Source: Gyromitra esculenta
Taxonomy: Eukaryota > Ascomycota > Pezizomycetes > Pezizales > Discinaceae
NCBI GenBank assembly: GCA_038503075.1
Contig: JBCAML010000016.1
Span: forward strand, 682,001-746,000
Direction: 5' to 3'
DNA: 64,000 nt
Positions 24,174-34,731 of the stretch are shown here, piece by piece. Each line of letters begins with the position of its first letter. Positions within the stretch are counted from its first letter, which is position 1. Position numbers and translations under genes: made by a program. A model generated the notes under the pieces. It was not told the DNA's origin. It was given only the letters and a program-made list of their open reading frames with translations, and ran no database searches.

Positions 24174-25322
24174 TTAAGCAAACCTTCTTGCGATCTCTGC
24201 ATTCAATTGGGGCGTGATCTCATCGCTGGACTTGCCGCGGACGGTCCACAGCACACCAGCTTTCTCGTAGTGTTCAAGCAGTGGTTCTGTGGCCTCGGCG
24301 TACGCCTTTAGACGCTTGGAAAATGTCTCCTGCGGGAAACCGTCAGTTTGCATGAATACAATTGATTCACATTGAGAGAACCTACCGGGTGGTCGTCAGA
24401 ACGGCGGGTCAGGGGTTCGCCAGTGACGTCGTCAACGCCTGGGTTGATGGGCTTATTCCAAGTGGTGTTGTAAATTCTGCCCGAAGGTTCATGCTGGGGA
24501 AATGTTAGTAGGGTTCCGACATCAGTACCGCCAATTGGATTGAAACATACCACAAGGCGACCGGCGACGCGATCCAGAATAACATCATGTGGAACGTCTA
24601 GATTTACCACCTAATACCAGCCAGTCAGTAACCAGCTCTCGCGAAACTGCCAAAAACAGGTACTCAGGCAGGCTCACCAGATTCATCTGCACCTCCGAAT
24701 CTAGACTCATGGCCTGGCTCTGTGTCCTCGGAAACCCGTCAAGCAGAAAACTTGCTGAAGGGCAATCAGAAGCCTTCGGGGCAGAGGGTTTCCCGAGAAT
24801 GTTCAAGGGGCCCGTAAGACAGATGCCAGAGGTCAAGTTACCACGAGACTCCACCCAGCCACGCTTCGAGAGCTCTCCGACGATGAGTTTCACCATCAGG
24901 GAGTCGTTTACGAGGCCTCCGGAGCGCATGATCGACTCGGCTTGTACTCCTGCAAATGAGGGTAATAGTATCAGTATGAGTGATTCACAGCATTTAATTA
25001 CAATAATAATGGTTTTTATTTATTTAGTGAGTGTTATTATTTACCGAGGGCGGTTTTAGCACGGACCTGCAAGAATACAATAAGGCATTGTTAGCATATA
25101 TTCGATTAAGAACAATTATCATAAAATATAAAAAAACTATATATTTTCTTGGTGGCGGATACGGGGGGTGGGGTTTCTAACATTCTGTCTCAACAGATCC
25201 CCCGAAGAAATGGGTGTGAGTTTGAAGTGATCGAGTAATCGTCCAGACTGGGTTCCCTTTCCACACCCGGGTGGCCCAACGAGAATGATCCTCGCAGCCT
25301 TTCTGAGCTTTCCAATGGCCAT
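24174..25322 (-). CDS. adk2: Mitochondrial-type GTP:AMP phosphotransferase (adenylate kinase 3 family)
   Basis: Six exons on the minus strand: 25322-25182, 25066-25045, 24949-24678, 24610-24551, 24493-24386, 24329-24174 (252 aa). P-loop GPPGCGKGT spans residues 16-24, followed by ISSGDLLRQNVRAKT, the NMP-binding helix region QAESIMRSGGLVNDSLM, FLLDGFPRTQSQA, and the long LID domain PSGRIYNTTWNKP / PGVDDVTGEPLTRRSDDHP. That LID form, without zinc cysteines, is typical of AK3 (GTP:AMP) enzymes of the mitochondrial matrix. Exon 2 is only 22 nt but is needed for VRAKTALG. A 24-residue segment between KRGWVESRGNLTSG and FLLDGFP (around LNILGKPSAPKASDCPSAS) is longer than usual and could be a read-through insert or an unspliced short intron. 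Confidence 0.93.
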
Positions 25323-27499
25323 ATCTTACTGTACTAAAAAATAAAAATAAAAACAATGAATGGGGGTTTTTGAGCTGGGTGGACGACAGAACGACGTCAC
25401 TGGGCTGACTTTATATATATTTTACGAGGGGGTGAAAAGGATATTAAAAGAGACGGCGTTCTTGTGGGCTTTGTCGAGGGGTGAGAGAGTGAATAGCGGT
25501 ATGGTTGGGATGGCAAGACAGGACTGGATCGAGCGCTGGCAATGATGGATGGGAGAGATATAGCCTTCACGGGGCGGGACGGGGGGATTTAAGCAACCGG
25601 CAGGCAGGGTAGGGCAGAGAACGCCCAGGGGGTCGCGAGTCGTTGGCTGGCCAAATCACAGTCGATGCCCACAGATACGCAGATTCGGCAGAATCTCTCT
25701 TCCCGACCGTGAGGCCACGTCCGGCGATCTCGAACGGAGGCGGAGAAGTTCCAAGCGGTGCAGCGCATCGTTTTGCTGGGGAATGAGCCCACTGCGGGGT
25801 GGTCTGTGCGCCTCGGCTATTGGGAAAATTTTGTTGAGTGTGGCCAGAGGTCGCAGATGCGGGCGACGCGGTGTGCTCAACCCGGGTCCTCGTGCAACCA
25901 GGTGCAAATGCCGACCCTGGCAGTTCTGGAGCACACCTCAACGGTCTCAACAGGAGAAAATTTCTCACTTCCTATTCTAGAACACGATGTTGACAGATCG
26001 AGGGATCCGGAAGGGGAGAGCGCGAAGGGAGGCAGTTGGGGGGGGGAGAGGAGAAGGAGGAGCTCTGGGGAGGGACAGTTGGCCAGGACTGCGACAGCAT
26101 GTAGCGAACGCCAGCTTCAACATCCAGCTACAGGTACCTTGCTAGCTTCAAGCTGCAGCTTCAATATCGCGGCTATTCGGATCGCGTGATGTGTTGAACT
26201 TGCAGCCCAGCAGAGTGCTGCTGAGAGGATCTCCAGTATTCTGGCCTTGCCCTGCTCGTTCTCGCTCGCTGCTGGAGCTTTGGCGTCTTGTCTCGTCGGA
26301 CTTACAGAATTATAGCACCAGGACAGAATAACTCGGTTTCTATGCAAGGGCAGCGTAGATAAGCGTTTCCCCCGCATCTACGCGAATGAAAGCTCCGAAC
26401 ACGGGGATGGATCTCCAGATGGACCCTGCGAGCTAGGTGTTTAGGGGACGTGAGTTGCCTTCTGGCTGGGGAAATGACGGAATCTTGGAGATGGCCTAAT
26501 TTCGAGCGTAGGTGATGCCGAGTTCTCTAAGCCTGCCGGGTATTCAGTCTCAACCTGCTAATGCAAAACATCGGACTTCAACGGCCAAACCCATGAACTA
26601 GCAGCACCAACGACTATCTTATCGGACTTCCACAGCCGTTGCCTATCTACATCCAAGATAATCCGTTTCATATTCCCCGGAGATAACGCTAAGCTCTGAC
26701 GGAATAGATGGGGGCTTTCGCCGTCATCGGAGCTTCTAGCATATATCTAACTGGCGTATGAGTCGACTTGTTTCCGACCCACGAGGTCGGAGAAACGTGA
26801 TCTCCGAAAGCCATATGAGTGTTCGTCATCTCATATGCAGGGCATATGCATCCACTCCTGAGATGTGAAACACGTCAAGGTCACACAGTGTAAGTGGTTC
26901 GTGCAGAGGAAATAATCACGTTCTCAACTCGGTTTTGTATTCAGATAGACGGGGAGAAGATTCTACGGCGATAGGCATATATTGAAAAACGGAAACAATT
27001 ATAAAATGTGGGTTTGTGATTTTCGCTACCTTAAGCGCATCTCAAGCGTTTTCTACTCTATATGGTTCAAAAATAGCCATGTCACACCAACGTCTATAGT
27101 CAAGGTTCTAGTTAATTACTCAGGATGCCAATGATCTAATAGCCACCAGCTCAGCCAATAAATGTACATGTAGATCTTAACGTTTTCTCTAATTTGCTTA
27201 TCTTTGTTATCATTTATCTATTGATTGATTGGACGTACGCAACCCAATTGGTCAAGGAGCACAACGCTCTTACGTGGAAACGCTTGTAGTAGCAACTACT
27301 ACGAAGACACACGGTAAAACGAATCTATTAACTATCATCAAATTTAAAAAAAAACAGGATATAGCTCTCAAACGGCATTTCCGCAATGCTAGGTGGTTAG
27401 TTCTTCTAAACAAGCCGATAAACCAAAATAATCTACTTCTATTCCATCACCCCCCAAATTCTCAACCTCAAACCTCCCCATCCCCTTTCTTCTCCTGGT
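25323..27499. other. Intergenic region, 2.2 kb
   Basis: No convincing gene. The part at 25560-26300 is GC-rich, so overlapping open frames occur on both strands, none protein-like. A hairpin (GTTTCCGACC against GGTCGGAGAAAC) sits at 26767-26796. ATCGGACTTC followed by a related tail is repeated near 26570 and 26624. TACATGTA is at 27165-27172. Confidence 0.5.
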
Positions 27500-27919
27500 C
27501 TAAGTACTAGCATTTTTCACTTCCCCGACTTCCTGCTGTTTTGCGACCCGCACCAGCTCACGCTCAATCGAGAAAGGCCCATCAATCAACTTCTGCCTCT
27601 CCTCCAACCTCTCAACTGCACTCCTACTCTTCCCTTCCATCCATCTAACCACGCCCACCCACTCGATCTGCTCCCTCGCCTGACCAACATGCGTGACCAT
27701 TGTCTGACACACATGGCACGGGAACGAGAGAGGAAAGTGCCATTTATGTTTAATCGCAGAGCGCCAGAACCATTTAATGCATGACTCGCATGCTGAGTGC
27801 GTACACTCCCGGAATTGAATGGTTGCTGTTGGGACTGTGCAGGTAAGGGCGTCTTCCGGGAAAGGCTCCCACGGAGGTGGATGTGCTGCGTGGTTAGCTG
27901 AGGCTCCTTGGGTAATCAT
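27500..27919 (-). CDS. Small RING-like zinc-finger protein, unrecognised family
   Basis: A single open frame of 139 aa with an ATG start. The cysteine/histidine spacing C27-x11-C39-x-H41-x2-C44-x2-C47-x20-C68-x2-C71 resembles a RING finger with its first cysteine missing; D23 or E22 might replace it, or it may be degenerate. The C-terminal 60 residues are helical and charged (REQIEWVGVVRWMEGKSRSAVERLEERQKLIDG). No signal peptide or membrane segment. If the RING is functional the protein would be a ubiquitin ligase, but that is inference from spacing alone. Short fungal proteins of this form are common and mostly uncharacterised. Splicing at either end cannot be excluded. Confidence 0.55.
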   Translation of the reverse strand: MITQGASANHAAHPPPWEPFPEDALTCTVPTATIQFRECTHSACESCIKWFWRSAIKHKWHFPLSFPCHVCQTMVTHVGQAREQIEWVGVVRWMEGKSRSAVERLEERQKLIDGPFSIERELVRVAKQQEVGEVKNAST

Positions 27920-29156
27920 ACTGCTGTGTTTTTTTTGGGGGGGTTCTCAGGGCTTGTAATATGTATGGGGTTTGTAGGGGGTAGTGAGTAGAGTAGAGTA
28001 GATTTTGGAGATTTTGAGGGTTCTTATAGGTGGAGTTTGTGATTTCATGTTGGATTTCGTGCTCTTGATTGGGTAAGTTTGGGAGGGGGTCTGTTCAAGA
28101 CGAACGGCTTATTGAGATGTTGGTTGAATATATCTTTGCCATACGAATTGGTTGATATTTGTGGCGGAATACTCACTGTGGATTTGACTTGCCAATTGCT
28201 GATTCCTCATTGCTGATACGTAGATATATCAGCATCCCATTAGATCACCCTGCGGAGAGTTGTCGGAAGCAATGCTGTTGTAGGCTCGGAGGAGACTATC
28301 CCTAATTATACATCCATCCCCCGGAAGTAGTATATTTAAAAGTGAGTTTTGTGATAGGGGTGCATAGCATATACATAGCTTCTAGCACGTAGATTTTCTC
28401 TCTTCTTTTCCTTAATTGTTGGTGAGGGTCTTTAATGTCGTCAGAACAGCTATTCCCCTTTTTAGTAGCTAACTATTCTACGTATACGTAGTGAGGAAAA
28501 CCACAACATAGTAGAGAAGCAGTGACAATTGATCGCTGGAAGGGTCCAAAAGACATCGTATCCGTGTTTCAGCTGGTTTTAGTCACTATCTCTAGGTTTT
28601 GCGGAGGTTATCACACCGAGTGATAATAAATGACGATATATAATCTTCGCTTATTCTTCAAAAGCATTTAAGTCGCGATTAAAGGCTCAAAATGGTGCAC
28701 GTTGCAATTAGTAGCGATGATTCTTAAGTGTTTAATTGTGGGCACTGTTACCGCGAAGGAATCCTACTTTCAAACCCTTCTCAAAGAACGGCTTTCTGGG
28801 CTAAGTTAAAGGCTCTGTACCAACATCATAGCTAGATTGTCTGGGAAGATGTTTGAAATTTAGGATCCCTCTAATAGTCTAGAGAAGGGATTTTGTTCCG
28901 CTCCCTACGCATGCGACCAGATGGATGTGGAACCTTTTTTGTTACAAATATGGAGTATTTTTTTTCCCTACTGAAAACATTCATTACTATTTAAAGTGCA
29001 ATACCCACCAGAAGAGATGTTTGTACTGTTCTTTTGACACAGTCCGGGTAATAAATATACACATTTATTCAAATGTCATTAATGTTCTTAAATCTGATTC
29101 TTTTCTTATTTATATTTACAGGGCTCGCGATGAAACACACCATGGCACTGTATTGT
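27920..29156. other. Intergenic region, 1.2 kb
   Basis: No gene seen. AT-rich; contains a copy of CGAGTGATA-N4-ATGA at 28617-28633. It should include the promoter of the 27500-27919 gene and the bcp1 3' end. Confidence 0.5.
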
Positions 29157-30213
29157 CTACGCCTGGAACATATTCTCCAGGTCCCCCACCACTCCTGCCA
29201 GCTCATCCTTCCCCACTAATATCATGTGTCCCTGCGGCATGATCCCAAAATCCTGAAAGGCCCTCTTCGAGTCCGCCGCACGCTCGTCCTGCTCCTTTAC
29301 ATATTTGAAGCTAGCCCATAAATCCGCTTTATTCTGCACGATTTCGTCTTCGGGGTGGAAGTAGAACATCTCTTTACTCGTCTTCTTTGACTTCTTGCCC
29401 TTCTTAGCCGGACGAGCATCTAGGTCGTCGAGCTTGGATGGAATCTCAGTGTATGTTTTCGAGAGGATCAGGAAGTTTGTGAATTTATAAGGTTCGTTCT
29501 ACGTCCGATCTTGTCAGCGGGATATATGATGGGAGACCGGAGAAAGAGGGCAGACATCTTCGACAGCCCAGGTGATCTCCTCGAGTAGCATCTTGTACAT
29601 TGGTGGTACGATCTCCGTTGGGACGTTTATCAGCCTCTCTGTTAGTATCAGCCCTGTGTGGCCCTCTGCGGTTGGCGAGAGGAGCTTCTGGAGCTTCTCG
29701 TGGAGTGGAGGGGTGGATTTTGAGCGCGAGAGGATGTAGTTTGCGAGTTCTTTGATTACAGGTTTATCCTGAACTACTGTTAGCCCACAATTGTTCAAGG
29801 TTTCGCTTCGATCTGTCAAAGGGAGCAGGGAGGTGGACGCAAGCCTACCGCATGTTCTTGCATATTCAAGACAGTAAGAAATGCATATGGGTCGCTCTCG
29901 TTCCCGTCCACTTTCACGGTTGTGCCCAGAAGTGGCTGAGAGAGGATTAGTTCGGTGAGCGCGGAGATATCAAAGAGGGTCGAGTCGGCATCGAAGAGTT
30001 GGCGGAGGAGGGTCTTGAGGCCATGGAAATCGTGCGCAGGTTGTGGGTCAAACATTTCGAAGTCGACATTAACTATATCCATATCCTGATGCTCTGTTTA
30101 AAAACTGCATCTCTCTGAACCAGCTGTGGGGGACTGACCTCGGAGTCAGAGCCAGAGTCGGCGCCCTTCATTTCAACATCTTCACCGTCCTTGAGTTCTT
30201 TGCGCTTGACCAT
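29157..30213 (-). CDS. bcp1: Bcp1 (BCCIP family), nuclear export and uL14 chaperone factor
   Basis: Four exons on the minus strand: 30213-30139, 30085-29849, 29768-29556, 29498-29157 (288 aa). The short N-terminus is acidic (MVKRKELKDGEDVEMKGADS), then DIVNVDFEMFDPQPAHDFHG, LLRQLFDADSTLFDISALTE, NESDPYAFLTVLNM, HTGLILTERLINVPTEIVPP, the basic patch KKGKKSKKTSKE, and the closing FQDFGIMPQGHMILVGK. Every block belongs to the Bcp1/BCCIP family. Yeast Bcp1 acts in the nucleus, in export of Mss4 and as a chaperone for ribosomal protein Rpl23 (uL14). Two donors (GTCAGT and GTCTGC) are weak but preserve frame and family alignment. It is divergently paired with the bL21m gene across 242 bp. Confidence 0.95.
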
Positions 30214-30455
30214 TGGGATTTTGTAGGTGAATGTGGTGTTTTCCAACTGCGACTTGTTTGGCTGTTTGGTGGCTCAGTTTCCTGCACAGCAGAATTGCGC
30301 AGCGCCAGACAGGGTAACGTTTCAGCCGGGTAACAAGCGTGATCTCTCGCTTTTCATCCACATCGAAACGTCGAAACGTCGAAACGGCCTCCAGATTCAG
30401 ACACCCTGCTACCCGCAATTGACCTTTCCCAGGCCCGTCTCGCTCCATCTTCAAA
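30214..30455. promoter_or_regulatory. Shared divergent promoter, bcp1 / mrpl49
   Basis: The 242 bp between two start codons facing away from each other must supply both promoters or 5' leaders. A nearly perfect triple CGAAACGT-type repeat lies at about 30363-30387, just upstream of mrpl49. Both genes serve ribosome biogenesis, in nucleus and mitochondrion respectively, so shared control is plausible but unproven. Confidence 0.5.
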
Positions 30456-31109
30456 ATGCTGTTGCGGGCAGTCCAGCGCTCTCTTTTCCGGCCCTTGGCC
30501 TCCGTTCCATCGTCGTTTGTCGCCGCTCAATCACCCCACTTCCTTCCCTGTGCTGTCCGTGGCATAGCAACCTCCCCCCTCCTCCGATCCCCCACTCTCA
30601 CATCCACCGTTTCCGAAACCGCGCTCTCCCCTCCCACTCTCCCCCAAACAGGCTCACTGCAAATAGAACCCGATGCTGCCCCCACATCCGCTCACGAATC
30701 ACTTGCGCTTTTGACAGCGCTGAAGGCCCAGCCATCACAATACATTACGATACACATCCACAAGTTCCCGTTTCTAGTGACAGTTGGCGATCTTGTTCGG
30801 CTGCCGTTCCGACTCAAGGAGGTCAATGTTGGGGATAAACTGAGGATCACACACGCGTCGGTACTGGGCAGCAGAGACTACACACTGAAGGGGAGTCCGT
30901 ATATCGACGAGAGCCTATTTGAGTGTCGTGCGACGGTGGTTGAAGAGACGAGCGAGCCGTTAAGGAAGAAGGAGAAGACAAAGAGAAGACAGAGGAGGAT
31001 CAAGACCGTAAAGAGTAAGCATCGGTACACGGTGCTGAGGATTAGCGAGCTGGTTATACATGATACCCCAAGGATAGCCACGGCAGCCGAAGGGGAGGAG
31101 ACAGTATGA
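30456..31109 (+). CDS. mrpl49: Mitochondrial ribosomal protein bL21m (Mrpl49)
   Basis: Intronless, 217 aa. The N-terminal ~40 residues are Arg/Ser/Ala-rich without acids (MLLRAVQRSLFRPLASVP), a mitochondrial presequence. The conserved bL21 core follows from about residue 95: ITIHIHKFPFLVTVGD, LPFRLKEVNVGD, HASVLGSRDYTLKGSPYID, CRATVVEETSEPLRKKEKTKRRQRR and YTVLRISEL. bL21m belongs to the large subunit of the mitochondrial ribosome, where it contacts 23S-type rRNA. Length and motifs fit the fungal orthologues. Confidence 0.95.
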   Translation: MLLRAVQRSLFRPLASVPSSFVAAQSPHFLPCAVRGIATSPLLRSPTLTSTVSETALSPPTLPQTGSLQIEPDAAPTSAHESLALLTALKAQPSQYITIHIHKFPFLVTVGDLVRLPFRLKEVNVGDKLRITHASVLGSRDYTLKGSPYIDESLFECRATVVEETSEPLRKKEKTKRRQRRIKTVKSKHRYTVLRISELVIHDTPRIATAAEGEETV

Positions 31110-31656
31110 ACTTGCTGGGTGGAATATTGGGGAGAATTGGGGTTGTATAGGGAGCTTTCTTGTCTAAAATTAATGGAGGGATTACGGCGCGCCGGGGGGC
31201 ATGCTGTTGGGTTCTTTTCACGATCGATGGATAGACGGGAAGATCCCCCCACGGAAATCTATGGGATATCATACGAGAGATCTGAAGGCATAGAAAAGGA
31301 AGATGAAGCCTTGCTGGATAGCCCAGGTAAAATTGTAAATATAAATTCTGGTTCAATACAAGCTACTGGATGCGGAAGAGATTCTCCAGAAAATGGAACA
31401 TGTGGGAAATGATTTCTTGGGTGGAAACGGATGGTGGGGGTCGAGTGAGGTGGGATGTCTGGATAACCCAACCCTAACCCTACTCCGGCGTTGCACGAAC
31501 TTTTTCAACGCCATCCCCGGTTTTCCTTCCAGGCCAATATCTAACCCCCCCCAAATCGTCCATGAAGCCCACCACTACTATCAGTTTTGATAGATAACTA
31601 AACAGCTGGAGGCATTTCTAGAATAATATAAACCCTAAGAGGGAAATAGTCTAGCA
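31110..31656. other. Intergenic region between mrpl49 and sof1
   Basis: No gene seen. Contains a short interstitial telomere-like stretch, CCCAACCCTAACCCTA, at about 31468-31482, and should include the sof1 promoter. Confidence 0.5.
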
Positions 31657-33099
31657 ATGGTATACTCCCCTCCACCTCCTTCGCTGTTGGTTCGGTCTAA
31701 TACTCTCCCAGAAAGTCAAAACTCTCTCTCGTTCTGCCGATACCTACAACCCCATTGGTACCTCTGCCACTCCACAGCCGCGCAATCTTAATCCCGAGCT
31801 TCACCCTTTTGAAAAAGCTCGCGAATACACCCGTGCCCTCAATGCCACAAAGCTAGAGCGCATGTTTGCTGCCCCCTTCATCGCACAGCTCGGTGATGGG
31901 CACGTTGACGGTGTCTACTCTCTCGCCAAGGACCCACGCTCCCTCAACGTCATTGCGTCTGGATCTGGCGACGGAGAAGTAAAAATCTGGGATCTTGCAG
32001 AGAGGAAAGAGTTGTTGACGGTGAAGGCACACGAAGGGATCGTGAAGGGAATGTGTTTTACAAACATGGGAGGTGAGGACCAGAGGCTATTGTCCTGTGC
32101 GAGTGATCGCACGGTCAAGATGTGGGATCCCTATGCGAGCCAGAATGGAAATGTGCCCGTGGCGACATATCTTGGGAGTGGGGCGTTTAATGGGGTAACC
32201 CACCACCGCTCGGACCACACCTTTGCCACAGCCTCCTCGGTGATCGACATCTGGGACTCTTCGCGGTCGAAACCAGTAACGACTCTCAACTGGGGCGTGG
32301 ACACCATCAATACTGTCAAATTCAACCAGTCGGAAACCTCGATCCTGGCAAGCGCGGGGACTGATAGGACGCTTATATTCTACGACCTGCGGACATCGTC
32401 GCCAGTTGCAAAACTGGTTACTAGGCTACGGACAAATGCAATCTGCTGGAATCCGATGGAGCCGTTTAATCTGGCTGCAGGCAACGAGGATCACAATACT
32501 TATGTGTTTGATATGAGGAAATTGAACCGCGCTTTGAACGTGCTCAAGGATCACGTGGCAGCGGTCATGGATGTGGATTATTCACCCACGGGTGAGGAAC
32601 TGGTGACAGGGGGCTACGACCGGACCATTCGGATATATAAAGCGCGTGAAGGTCACTCTAGGTACCGTCCCTTCCATCCCTCCTTGGACGGTAAGTTGCT
32701 AATACAGTTTATAGAGACATCTACCACACCAAGCGCATGCAGCGCGTTTTCTCCGTTGCCTTCACCACCGATACGCGCTACATTCTCTCCGGCAGCGATG
32801 ACGGTAACGTACGGCTTTGGCGCACACAAGCCGCCGCCCGCTCCCACGTTCGTTCTGCTCGCGAACGCGTCAAGTTGGAGTACGATGAAGCACTTAAAGA
32901 GCGCTATAAGCATATGCCTGAGATCCGCAGGATTGCAAGGCATAGGCATATCCCTAAGACGATTAAGAAGGCAGGTGAGATCAAGAAGATCGAGGAGGCT
33001 AGCATTAAGAGGAAGGAAGAGAACGAGAGAAGGCATTCAAAGAAGGGGAAGACAAGGAGGATACCGATGAGGGAAGCTATGGTTGTTGCGAAAGAGTAG
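31657..33099 (+). CDS. sof1: Sof1, WD40 protein of the U3 snoRNP / small-subunit processome
   Basis: Three exons: 31657-31659 (only the ATG), 31712-32661, 32715-33099 (445 aa). Protein opens KVKTLSRSADTYNP, the family start, so the first intron directly follows the initiator codon. Seven WD repeats run from about residue 55 to 345 (for example DGEVKIWDLAERKELL, CASDRTVKMWDP, GYDRTIRIYKARE, SGSDDGNVRLWR). The basic SOF1 C-terminal domain follows (ARERVKLEYDEALKERYKHM, EIRRIARHRHIPKTIKKA). Sof1 is an essential nucleolar component for 18S rRNA maturation; the human orthologue is DCAF13/WDSOF1. Read without splicing, the frame breaks after HSR, and the 53-nt intron restores IYHTKRMQRVFSV. Confidence 0.95.
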
Positions 33100-33599
33100 G
33101 AATCGTGGGAAGTACTCGTTTGAGGAAAGCTGTAGATAATTGTTGGGAAACTGGTGTGTACAGACGCCGGGGATAATAGGAGTTTATGGCAAACTAGGGA
33201 AATAAAAGTTACTAGAATTTGCAATATTCATCAGGTTGATCCTGCTTTTTAATCCATACACTAACCACAAAGGGTAACGAAACCAACGTTCCACAGGCGG
33301 CCTCTCTGTCTTCGACATTCGGGGTATGCTAGAAACGAGATGTGGAATGAAGACTGTCGAAAAATTATGCGGTGCGGCTGGGAAACCTCTTGATTTTCAT
33401 CACCCTCCTCAGCTGTGGGTGTGCGGCGAGTACTATAATGACGTCCTCTGTACTATGCTTTTATGCCATCAACGTGACGTCAAATATTCACATTATATAT
33501 TCGCTCTCAGGATGGCCCTTCTTGCGAAATATTGGGGGGGGAAGAACTTTCTTACCTCTAGAAAAGTCTCGCGAAACTGATCTTTCAGACATTCACACC
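33100..33599. other. Intergenic region between sof1 and the DUF1264 gene
   Basis: No gene seen; 500 bp of tandem-gene spacer holding the sof1 3' end and the promoter of the next gene. Confidence 0.5.
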
Positions 33600-34573
33600 A
33601 TGGCCGACTCTAAGCTAGACCAGCGCGTGCCGGGAGGACCTGTTCCAATAAAAGATTCAATTCTGGAAACAGGTGCTGGTCTTACACAAGTAAGCATACC
33701 TTCCCCCCCTCCACCTTCTAAGAAAGACAGGAAGCCCTTAGTCGCGGGTATGTTTTGCAAAGCGGATATATTAAAACGAGCGTATTGCAACAGGACTTAA
33801 CACCCGTGAAAAGCATCTGCGCATACCTTAATGCCTTCCATCAATACGCTGACGATCCGTCTCGAAAAGTTGAGACCCAGCACTACTGTGCTCATATATC
33901 TGAAGGCAATTCTTTCCAATCATAGCCTAACCACCTGTTACTTCGGTCCTACTAGTAGTTGTTGGTGACGATCACTCTAACTTTCCCTAGATGTCCGACA
34001 GTGCATACTCTACGATTCGCCTGATAAGAACGCCCGTCTCATCGGAAGTCCGCCTCCTTCCTGGACAGACCCTAAAGCAATGTAATAACCTTAGAGTTAG
34101 TCGAGTACATGATAACCCCCCGGCTTTATTCAACCCTAGAACCCTCAGAGTGTCGTCTCTGGCACTCTCATGTTTTCGAGGTCAAATCCGGAGAGCTTAT
34201 TATGCCAAAACCGACCGGCATTCCAGAATCTGTCTGGGAGTTGGCCGAAACAAAGGAGATGGAGTCTGTTATCCAGCTCTATGGGAAAGCATATCACCTC
34301 TGGCAGGTAGACCGCGGGGATAAGCTCCCACTCGGAGAACCGAAACTTATGATGAGTTGCACCAAGGAGTCGCCAGATCTAGAGAGGCTAGTTAGTGCTA
34401 GGGATCAAAAATTTGGAGCGGATCATAAGAGGAAGACAGAATTAAGGAAGTATATTGAAGAGCCGGAAATTCATCCTGGTAAGTTCTGTGCTTCCAAAAT
34501 TTAAAAGCAAAAGTACATGTAGCTAACTTAAGAAATAAACGCAGACCAGTGGGATCGTAGCAGGCTTACTTAA
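33600..34573 (+). CDS. DUF1264 / oil-body-associated-protein-like protein
   Basis: Five exons: 33600-33689, 33794-33905, 33991-34047, 34101-34478, 34545-34573 (221 aa). The signature of the DUF1264 (OBAP1) family is clear: [73 protein letters not shown]-type [30 protein letters not shown], and a closing HPDQW. Plant members associate with oil bodies; fungal members have no established role. The second intron appears to start with GC (GAA-G|GCAATT), a GC-AG intron, required to join SED to VRQC. Its last intron (34479-34544) contains a TACATGTA palindrome. It is convergent with cwf19, with 158 bp between stop codons. Confidence 0.9.
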
Positions 34574-34731
34574 GACGTGTCAAACATTGCTACATACGAT
34601 CCTAATACGGTCGGGCTTTAATAACAGTTGAATTAACGATTGCTCAAAATATTGTACATAGCCTACAAACTTGAAGAAATCCAACGATAGCATTCACGCT
34701 AATAACTAAACCAGAGACTTGGTGTCTATCT

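Noticed and set aside
25567..26189. Overlapping ORFs of 133 and 143 codons on opposite strands
   Set aside because: GC-rich segment produces open frames in several frames at once; none protein-like.
26767..26796. Hairpin GTTTCCGACC / GGTCGGAGAAAC as a structured RNA or terminator
   Set aside because: Isolated, with bulges, in non-transcribed-looking DNA; insufficient to call a feature.
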